Shown here: one piece after another, positions 6,068 to 11,654 of the stretch
Layout of the letters: each line of letters begins with the position of its first letter
How positions within the stretch are numbered: position 1 is the stretch's first letter
DNA from: Deltaproteobacteria bacterium UBA6930
Lineage (GTDB): Bacteria > Myxococcota_A > UBA9160 > UBA6930
DNA length: 11,654 nucleotides
Direction of reading: 5' to 3'
Assembly: GCA_002450755.1 (NCBI GenBank)
Contig: DKAI01000040.1
Span: 1 to 11,654, forward strand
Made by a program: the position numbers and the translations under genes
Notes under the pieces: model-generated
The model's database searches: none
Seen by the model: only the letters and a program-made list of their open reading frames with translations
What the model was told of the DNA's origin: nothing

Positions 6068-6845
6068 GAAATATGAAAATATCGAAAAAATTAAAACTTC
6101 CGACGGTCTGCGAATAGTAATAGTTAAAGGGATGCCGAGCCCCTGGTCCCAGGCCGCTCGCGCGATCTTTAATTACAAAGATCTGGATTACATCGTGGGA
6201 GCTCAACTTCCTGGCGATGCGAACCCCGAGTTGGTCGAGTGGAGTGGTCATAACAGCGGTCCGGTAGTCGCATTTGATTCCGAAACACCTATTCACCGTT
6301 GGCTTGATATTGTTTTGCTGGCAGAGAGGTTGGCTCCTGAAAGATCGATTCTCCCAGAAGATGGTCAGGAGCGAATAAACGTGGTAGGTCTTTCTCATGA
6401 GGTGTCAGGGGATTTAGGTTTAGGTTGGTGGGCACGGGTAGCAATGTTTCATCCGGCGATGAGTGCGCCGGAACGGCCGGAGGCCTTACTTTCGATGGCA
6501 GCTAAGTGGGGCTATTCCGAAGAGAGAGGAAAGAACGCAGCCCGTGAGATTGCAATCCGGCTCAATCTTCTGAATGATCAACTAGAGAGAAACCGAGCAC
6601 GGGGTAGTAAATTTATTGTCGGAGACTCGGTTTCTGCTCTGGACTTTCATTGGGCGGCAATGTCGATTCTTGTCAGTCCTTTGTCCGAAGCAGATATGCC
6701 GACGTTGCCGGGTTATTATCCAATGTTTCAAATTTGCCCATCTCTTCCTGAGGTTCAAGAGGCGATGACAGCTATTTTGTTGGCTCACCGTGATCAAATG
6801 TTTTCCGATTACTTTGTCGTTCCTTTTGATTACGTAGAATCTTAA
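6066..6845 (+). CDS. Glutathione S-transferase-like protein
   Basis: The 259-residue product has a GST-type layout. The N-terminal thioredoxin-like half starts with strand LRIVIVKG (15-22), then the active-site turn MPSPWSQAAR (23-32) leading into the first helix. GPVVAF (65-70) is the expected cis-proline strand. A longer all-helical C-terminal half follows, with FIVGDSVSALDFHW as the usual conserved motif of the second domain. Ser25 and Ser28 are candidates for activating a thiol, but whether glutathione is the true ligand is uncertain. The protein is somewhat longer than the common 200-230 residue bacterial GSTs. It is probably cytoplasmic. The only nearby Shine-Dalgarno is GAGG at 6050-6053, 12 bases from the ATG, which is far. 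The start is kept because the first strand begins soon after it. It diverges from the unrecognised gene with overlapping start codons, so its promoter must lie inside that gene. A stress or detoxification role is inferred from the family. Confidence 0.8.
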   Translation: MKYENIEKIKTSDGLRIVIVKGMPSPWSQAARAIFNYKDLDYIVGAQLPGDANPELVEWSGHNSGPVVAFDSETPIHRWLDIVLLAERLAPERSILPEDGQERINVVGLSHEVSGDLGLGWWARVAMFHPAMSAPERPEALLSMAAKWGYSEERGKNAAREIAIRLNLLNDQLERNRARGSKFIVGDSVSALDFHWAAMSILVSPLSEADMPTLPGYYPMFQICPSLPEVQEAMTAILLAHRDQMFSDYFVVPFDYVES

Positions 6846-6935
6846 GCGCAATGGACTTGTAGTTTATTTATAGATACCAAAAGTTAATGCTTTTCAGTTG
6901 TTGAGAAATTTGAGTCGCATCCGAGGAGGAAGGAA
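6846..6935 (+). promoter_or_regulatory. ilvD upstream region with strong ribosome binding site
   Basis: These 90 bases lie between the GST-like gene and ilvD. GAGGAGGA (6923-6930) is a nearly ideal Shine-Dalgarno 5 bases before the ilvD ATG and settles that start. The first half is AT-rich with a TATAGAT (6869-6875) that could act as a -10 box, but no convincing -35 sits 17 bases before it. AAAAG (6879-6883) and CTTTT (6890-6894) could pair weakly without a U-run, so I do not call a terminator. I see no leader peptide, T-box or riboswitch. Confidence 0.4.
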
Positions 6936-8618
6936 ATGACGAAAGACCTGAATCGTGTAAGCAAGAGAATTACTCAACCCAAGGCCCAGGGAGCATCTCA
7001 GGCGATGCTCTATGCAACCGGAATGTCTCCCGAGGATATGCATAAACCGCAGCTAGGGATTGCGAGTGTTTGGTATGAGGGAAACCCTTGCAACATGCAT
7101 CTTCTTGATCTTGCAGAGGCCGTTAAGGAAGGAGCTTCCCGTGAAGGTATGGTCGGGATGCGGTTTAACACTATTGGTGTCAGCGATGGTATTTCCATGG
7201 GCACTGATGGCATGAGCTATTCCCTTCAGAGTCGAGATCTTATTGCAGATTCGATCGAGACTGTAATGCAGGCGCAATGGTACGATGCGAACGTTTCCAT
7301 TCCTGGATGCGATAAAAACATGCCAGGTTGCATTATGGCCATGGCAAGAGTCAATCGCCCGTCACTAATGGTTTATGGAGGAACTATTCGAGCGGGTAGA
7401 AAGATTGATGGATCTCCAATCGATATCGTTTCTGCTTTTCAGTGTTACGGGGAATTTCTTTCTGGTGCAATCGATGAGGAAGGCCGTGTTGACGTGGTCC
7501 AGCACGCCTGCCCTGGTGCAGGAGCTTGCGGCGGTATGTACACAGCAAATACGATGGCGTCGGCTATAGAGGCTTTGGGAATGTCGTTGCCCGGAAGTTC
7601 ATCTACGCCTGCCACAGATCCAGCTAAATTAGAAGAGTGTCGATCGGCTGCAGGCGCTGCTTTGGGCCTTCTTGAGAAAGACCTTAAACCCAGCGACATT
7701 ATGACTCGGGCCGCCTTTGAAAATGCGATGACGGTTGTGACCGTCTTGGGTGGTTCGACGAACGCGGTTTTGCACCTTATTGCGATGGCTAGGGCCATCG
7801 GAGTTTCCTTGAAACTCGAAGATTTTCAGCGCGTAAGTGATAAGACGCCGTTTCTCGCAGATCTCAAGCCGAGCGGAACGTTCGTTATGGAGGATCTTCA
7901 TGAGGTAGGGGGAATCCCTGGTCTTTTTAAGTTCTTGCTTCGAGAGGGATTTCTCGATGGAAGTTGCATGACCGTAACAGGCAAGAGTTTGCAAGAAAAT
8001 GTCGAGAGCTATCCGGATTTGTCTGATCAAGGACGCATAATTCGAAGCTTTGGGGATCCTATTAAGGAGACTGGTCACATTCAAATTCTAGAAGGTAGCT
8101 TGGCACCCGAAGGTTCAGTAGCAAAGATCACAGGGAAAGAGGGACTTACTTTCAGCGGTCCCGCCAAGGTTTTTAACAGTGAGGAGGAAATGCTCGCCGC
8201 TGTCGAGGAATCTCAGATCGAACCGGGAATGGTTGTCGTGATTCGCTACGAAGGGCCGAAAGGTGGGCCGGGTATGCCGGAGATGCTTTCCCCAACTTCC
8301 GTGCTGATGGGTGCTGGATTGGGTGACAAAGTAGCTTTGGTGACGGACGGACGTTTCTCGGGAGGGTCTCACGGGTTTATAATAGGTCATGTGACTCCCG
8401 AGGCTCAAGAGGGAGGGCCTATTGGGTTAGTCGTAGATGGAGACACGATTAGTATTGATGCAAAGAAGCGCACCTTGAGCCTGGATATTCCTTCTACTGT
8501 TCTTGAAGAGCGGCGAAAAAGCTTTATTCCTCCTCCTCTCAAAGCAACTCGAGGTACGCTCTATAAATATATTCGCTCGGTTAAATCTGCTTCAGAAGGA
8601 TGTGTGACTGACGAATAG
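6936..8618 (+). CDS. ilvD: Dihydroxy-acid dehydratase (valine/isoleucine pathway)
   Basis: This enzyme dehydrates 2,3-dihydroxy-isovalerate and 2,3-dihydroxy-3-methylvalerate to the 2-keto acids that are aminated to valine and isoleucine. At 560 residues it matches the shorter IlvD type rather than the about 616-residue E. coli form. The three iron-sulfur cysteines are in place: Cys52 in GNPCNMH, Cys125 in GCDKNMPGC and Cys198 in CPGAGACGG. Lys127 is the residue expected to be carbamylated to hold Mg2+. Further signatures are GVSDGISMGTDGM (81-93), GGSTNAVLHL and the C-terminal GRFSGGSHG with the catalytic serine. Sugar-acid dehydratases of the same superfamily are the main alternative, but the motif set and the nearby ilvBN genes favour true IlvD. 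It is cytoplasmic and oxygen-sensitive if it carries [4Fe-4S]; the cluster type cannot be read here. It is followed 38 bases on by an MFS transporter gene on the same strand. Confidence 0.97.
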   Translation: MTKDLNRVSKRITQPKAQGASQAMLYATGMSPEDMHKPQLGIASVWYEGNPCNMHLLDLAEAVKEGASREGMVGMRFNTIGVSDGISMGTDGMSYSLQSRDLIADSIETVMQAQWYDANVSIPGCDKNMPGCIMAMARVNRPSLMVYGGTIRAGRKIDGSPIDIVSAFQCYGEFLSGAIDEEGRVDVVQHACPGAGACGGMYTANTMASAIEALGMSLPGSSSTPATDPAKLEECRSAAGAALGLLEKDLKPSDIMTRAAFENAMTVVTVLGGSTNAVLHLIAMARAIGVSLKLEDFQRVSDKTPFLADLKPSGTFVMEDLHEVGGIPGLFKFLLREGFLDGSCMTVTGKSLQENVESYPDLSDQGRIIRSFGDPIKETGHIQILEGSLAPEGSVAKITGKEGLTFSGPAKVFNSEEEMLAAVEESQIEPGMVVVIRYEGPKGGPGMPEMLSPTSVLMGAGLGDKVALVTDGRFSGGSHGFIIGHVTPEAQEGGPIGLVVDGDTISIDAKKRTLSLDIPSTVLEERRKSFIPPPLKATRGTLYKYIRSVKSASEGCVTDE

Positions 8619-8656
8619 TTTGTAGAGAAAATGAACCTAAGGCCAGGAGTAGAAAG

Positions 8657-9952
8657 ATGATACCTATCCGGATTCGAATCGTGGCACTGATCGCGCTTGG
8701 CACCATTATAAACTATCTCGATAGAATTAATATTTCTGTCGCGGGTCCCCAAATTATGCAGGAAACCGGTTGGGGAAAAGCGGAATGGGGAACAGTTCTT
8801 TCAATTTTTCTTGTTGGTTATGCGTTGTTCCAATATCCAGGTGGTGCGTTATCAGACCGATGGGGTCCTCGTAAAGTCATAGGTTTCTCTTGTATCGGTT
8901 TTTCTTTGTTTACTGCTCTTACTCCTCTTGGACAAAGTGCAATGATTTTGCTCTTGGTAATGAGGTTTATGGTTGGCGCCTGTGAGTCGATGAGCTTTCC
9001 TTCTTTTGCGTCAATGAATTCGCGATGGATTCCTAGAAGTGAATTTGCACGTGCGCAGGCAGTGTTGTTGTCCGGTGTTTACCTCGGTCAGGTGCTCGCC
9101 TACCCAACTACGACCTGGATAATTGTTAACTACTCTTGGCAAACGGTTTTCTATGTCAATGCTTTTGTCGGGTTGATTTGGGTCGCTCTTTGGCTCTGGT
9201 ACACAAGGGATGAGCCTCAGGACCATCCTTCAATAACACCAGAGGAGATCGAAAAAATTCGATTGGGCACTTCAGGCAGGTCGTCAGCGCCAACACTCTC
9301 TTTTATGAACTTAATAAAGAATCGTATGATTATTTATCTGTGTTTGAGCTATGCGCTTTATGGATTCATTGCTTGGATGTTCATCTTCTGGTTTCCTCCC
9401 TATCTCATGCAAGGCCGAGGAATGGAAACAATGGAGATGGGATTGGTAGGAATGGTCCCAATAGGCTCCGGTTTTGTTGGTGTCATGTCGGCAGGTTGGA
9501 TTCTTGACTACCTAATTAAACGCGGCATGGATCCTCGGAATGTAAAAATAAGGTTACCTGGATTCTTGATAGTGCTAAGTGCGCCGTTTTTAGTCCTTGG
9601 TGTTAACGTAAGTTCAACGACTTTAGCGATTGCATCCTTCGGAATTTTCTATTGTTTGTTTTCCGCCGCTCTCGCAGGGTATTGGTCGCTTCCGATTGAA
9701 TTGAACCCAAAGTTTGTGGGTTCAATTATTGGCATTGCCAATACTTCAGCTAATGCTGTTGGAGTTCTTGGCCCGATTACTGCGGGGCAGATCCTAGAAA
9801 GAACGGGCGATAACTGGCATGCAGTCTTTTACCTGGCTGCAGGTTTAACTGTGCTTTGTGGGGCGATCTATGGACTCTTTGTGAAAGCGGATCCGCTCAA
9901 ATTTGATGAAACTTCAAAATCCGAGGGAAAAAGTGATTTCGCCTCTACGTAG
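8657..9952 (+). CDS. MFS transporter, anion:cation symporter (ACS)-like
   Basis: This 431-residue inner-membrane carrier has about twelve membrane segments. NYLDRINISVA (19-29) in the first segment and PGGALSDRWGPRK (61-73) in the loop between segments 2 and 3 are hallmarks of the major facilitator ACS family, whose members take up organic anions such as hexuronates, galactonate, glucarate, phthalate or tartrate with protons. A charged cytoplasmic loop (about 180-215) separates the halves, and the tail is short and charged. AGGAG (8645-8649) stands 7 bases before the ATG. It follows ilvD by 38 bases on the same strand and is probably co-transcribed with it, though nothing in branched-chain amino acid synthesis requires such a carrier. 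The stop codon lies in the palindrome CTACGTAG shared with the stop of the convergent ilvN, so no terminator separates them. The substrate is unknown, most likely a carboxylate. Confidence 0.93.
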   Translation: MIPIRIRIVALIALGTIINYLDRINISVAGPQIMQETGWGKAEWGTVLSIFLVGYALFQYPGGALSDRWGPRKVIGFSCIGFSLFTALTPLGQSAMILLLVMRFMVGACESMSFPSFASMNSRWIPRSEFARAQAVLLSGVYLGQVLAYPTTTWIIVNYSWQTVFYVNAFVGLIWVALWLWYTRDEPQDHPSITPEEIEKIRLGTSGRSSAPTLSFMNLIKNRMIIYLCLSYALYGFIAWMFIFWFPPYLMQGRGMETMEMGLVGMVPIGSGFVGVMSAGWILDYLIKRGMDPRNVKIRLPGFLIVLSAPFLVLGVNVSSTTLAIASFGIFYCLFSAALAGYWSLPIELNPKFVGSIIGIANTSANAVGVLGPITAGQILERTGDNWHAVFYLAAGLTVLCGAIYGLFVKADPLKFDETSKSEGKSDFAST

Positions 9953-10472
9953 CAGTGACACCGCGGGCCATCAAAATCTTTCCTGAACGGACTAATTCCT
10001 TGAGGCCGAAGGGTCTTAGAAGGTTTGTGAATGCATCTAGTTTCTCACTTGCACCGTATACTCTGATTACTAAAGAGTCAGTTCCGTAATCCACGACCTT
10101 TGCCCCGAAGTGTTCTGCAATTTGCAGAACTTGAGTGCGGTCCTCCAAACTACAGTCAAGCTTGACTAGGGCGATTTCCGTTTCATAGGAATCGTCACCT
10201 GTATGCTCAACTGCTCGAACAACGTCGATAAGCTTAGCGAGTTGTTTTATTATTTGTTCAAGGGTGGCTACGTCTCCGCTGCAGACAATAGTCATCCGAG
10301 AGAAGTCGCCTTTTGCAGCGGGGCTAACGACCAAACTTTCGATATTGTAGCCTCTCCTCGCAAATACGAGGGCGACACGAACTAAAACTCCCGGCTTGTT
10401 GTTAACGTAGACCGACACCGTATGTGTCGGATGGGTCAATTCTGTCGTTACATCGGTACTAGGTGCTGCCAC
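9945..10472 (-). CDS. ilvN: Acetolactate synthase small (regulatory) subunit
   Basis: This 175-residue protein is the regulatory subunit of acetohydroxyacid synthase. It binds the large subunit, raises its activity and normally confers feedback inhibition by valine. An N-terminal ACT domain (about 18-90) holds VNNKPGVLVRVALVFARRGY (24-43), with the loop that binds the effector amino acid in other bacteria. The C-terminal half contains ALVKLDC, EHFGAKVVDYG and the terminal SGKILMARG, as in full-length IlvH/IlvN, so it is not the short E. coli IlvN type. The start is a GTG at 10472, with GGAG seven bases upstream. It overlaps the end of ilvB by 14 bases, which indicates translational coupling and matched subunit output. 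The 12-15 residues before the ACT domain are polar and probably flexible. The stop overlaps that of the convergent MFS gene by 8 bases. Confidence 0.97.
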   Translation of the reverse strand: MAAPSTDVTTELTHPTHTVSVYVNNKPGVLVRVALVFARRGYNIESLVVSPAAKGDFSRMTIVCSGDVATLEQIIKQLAKLIDVVRAVEHTGDDSYETEIALVKLDCSLEDRTQVLQIAEHFGAKVVDYGTDSLVIRVYGASEKLDAFTNLLRPFGLKELVRSGKILMARGVTAT

Positions 10473-11654
10473 TTGGCTTCTCCAGCTTTCCTTTGGGAGG
10501 CTCGATGATCATGGCGCTGACAGGGGCGCCCGCAGGAATCATTGGGAATACATTGTCTTCTTTAACAACCTCGGCAACCACGACACACGGTCCAGTGTTG
10601 TGGCTTCGAGCTTCCTCAAGCTTGCGATCGATGTCTGCAGCTCTTCGGATACGTAATGCCTTTACGCCGTAGGCCTCGGCAAGCTTTACGAAGTCTGGGT
10701 TTCCTTCCAAATCAACACCCGAAAGTCGATTCTCAAAGAAGAGTTCCTGCCACTGTCTTACCATACCTAGGTAGTTGTTGTTTATGATTAGGCATTTCAC
10801 AGGAAGCTTGTGAACTGCAGCGGTTGCTAACTCGGGCAAGGTCATTTGAAATCCCCCATCTCCAACGACTGCCCAGATCTCCGACTCCAAATTTGAGAAT
10901 TGGGCGCCAATTGCAGCGGGAAAACCAAACCCCATCGTTCCTGCACCGCCGGAAGAGATCCAATGGCGATTGCTCGCTGTAAGACAGAATTGAGCCGCCC
11001 ACATTTGGTGTTGTCCGACATCGGTCGTGATGACCGCATTGCCTTTGGTCAGATGATTCAGGCGGTCAAGGACGTGTTGCGCTCGAAGTCCTCCTTTTCT
11101 CGGGTATCGGAGAGGATATTGGAGCCTCCACGTCGCACATTGTTCAAGCCACTCTTCGGTGTCGCCCCTTTCCACTAGAGGAAGAAGGTCCTCTACTACC
11201 AGCCGGGCGTCGCCAAGAAGTTGGACGTCGGGTCGAATGATTTTGTTGAACTCTGCGGGATCAATATCCACATGAATTTTGACCGCGTCGCGACAAAACT
11301 CCTCAACTTTTCCGGTTATGCGGTCATCCCAGCGAGCACCAATAGACATGATAAGGTCGCAATCGATTACTGCTTTATTTGCGTAAGCCGTCCCATGCAT
11401 CCCCAACATTCCAAGGTGCAGAGGGTGTGATTCATCACAAGCTCCCTTGCCGAGTAGAGTGTTTGTAATCGGTGCACGTAAAAGCTCCGCCAATTGGATG
11501 ATTGCCTTGCCCGCACCAGAAATTACCGCGCCCTGACCGACGTAGATTAGAGGACGCCGTGCGGCCTTTAAGTACTCCGCTGTGGCCGAAAGGTTCTCCG
11601 ACGCGGCATGTTCGGGGATTTCGTAACCGGTCAGTTGAATTTTATCGGTAAATG
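10459..11654 (-). CDS. ilvB: Acetolactate synthase large (catalytic) subunit, N-terminus cut by window edge
   Basis: The enzyme condenses pyruvate with a second pyruvate or 2-ketobutyrate, using thiamine diphosphate, FAD and Mg2+, as the first common step to valine, leucine and isoleucine. The visible 397 residues lack roughly the first third of the protein, including the catalytic Glu, which lies beyond the right edge. An apparent TTG start at 11493 is only an internal codon; the frame continues to 11654. Numbered from the first visible codon, LGMLGMHGTAYAN (80-92) and GARWDDRITGK (105-115) fit the FAD-binding middle domain. The thiamine-binding domain begins GDGGFQM (264-270) and ends at Asn291-293. 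The Asp in WDDR and Trp301 in MVRQWQ match positions that, when changed, give herbicide resistance in plants; here they are the common sensitive-type residues. ilvN follows with a 14-base overlap. The gene converges on ilvD and its downstream transporter. Confidence 0.97.
   Translation of the reverse strand, partial: FTDKIQLTGYEIPEHAASENLSATAEYLKAARRPLIYVGQGAVISGAGKAIIQLAELLRAPITNTLLGKGACDESHPLHLGMLGMHGTAYANKAVIDCDLIMSIGARWDDRITGKVEEFCRDAVKIHVDIDPAEFNKIIRPDVQLLGDARLVVEDLLPLVERGDTEEWLEQCATWRLQYPLRYPRKGGLRAQHVLDRLNHLTKGNAVITTDVGQHQMWAAQFCLTASNRHWISSGGAGTMGFGFPAAIGAQFSNLESEIWAVVGDGGFQMTLPELATAAVHKLPVKCLIINNNYLGMVRQWQELFFENRLSGVDLEGNPDFVKLAEAYGVKALRIRRAADIDRKLEEARSHNTGPCVVVAEVVKEDNVFPMIPAGAPVSAMIIEPPKGKLEKPSGST

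Noticed and set aside
5913..6398. Open frame of 161 codons on the minus strand across the start of the GST-like gene
   Set aside because: It overlaps both the GST-like gene and the unrecognised gene in another frame and has a composition unlike a folded protein.
6879..6894. AAAAG/CTTTT hairpin as a terminator after the GST-like gene
   Set aside because: The stem is five mostly A-T pairs, with no GC-rich part and no U-run after it, so it would be too weak.
7629..8084. Open frame of 151 codons on the minus strand inside ilvD
   Set aside because: It is antisense to a strongly conserved enzyme gene and its translation shows no recognisable fold.
6936..8618. Sugar-acid dehydratase (IlvD/Edd family) instead of dihydroxy-acid dehydratase
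   Set aside because: The neighbouring ACS carrier hinted at it, but the N-terminal and C-terminal motifs and the adjacent ilvBN genes fit true IlvD better.
11493..11654. TTG at 11493 as the start of the acetolactate synthase large subunit
   Set aside because: The upstream frame is open to the window edge and encodes typical large-subunit sequence, so the TTG is an internal leucine codon.

Overview
This is a gene-dense bacterial window with near-balanced base composition. It has no rRNA, tRNA, CRISPR array, insertion sequence or phage gene that I can see, and no gene-free stretch longer than 90 bases. The lineage cannot be fixed from 11.7 kb. The IlvB and IlvN proteins recall forms I associate with Verrucomicrobiota/PVC bacteria, and the mix of LLM oxidoreductase, P450, MBL, SnoaL and GST-like genes is common in uncultured marine bacteria. 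Both points are impressions from memory, untested. The layout is tight: genes on opposite strands overlap at three places (5148-5164, 6066-6067, 9945-9952).

Left part (1-3888, minus strand): a run of oxidation/hydrolysis genes transcribed leftward. In order of transcription these are an LLM-class flavin/F420-dependent oxidoreductase, an alpha/beta hydrolase coupled to it by an ATGA overlap, a cytochrome P450 five bases further on, and a metallo-beta-lactamase-fold hydrolase that runs off the left edge and may have its own promoter. A monocarboxylate-type MFS transporter (3932-5164, plus strand) diverges from the first gene across only 43 bases. Together they look like uptake and oxidative/hydrolytic conversion of one hydrophobic acid or ester-like compound. 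The substrate is unknown, and no regulator or P450 redox partner lies in the window.

Middle part (5148-6845): a SnoaL/NTF2-like protein and an unrecognised 166-residue protein are on the minus strand. A GST-like protein is on the plus strand, and its start codon overlaps the unknown gene's start codon head to head in one CATG.

Right part (6936-11654): branched-chain amino acid biosynthesis. ilvD (dihydroxy-acid dehydratase) is followed on the plus strand by an ACS-type MFS transporter. Converging on them from the right is ilvB-ilvN (acetolactate synthase large and small subunits), with ilvB cut by the right edge. IlvBN makes the acetohydroxy acids and IlvD dehydrates the dihydroxy acids two steps later; ilvC is not in the window.

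I found no clear new defence or mobile system. The parts most worth a second look are the LLM-hydrolase-P450-MBL cluster with its divergent transporter, the unknown-protein/SnoaL pair, and the head-to-head overlapping start codons.
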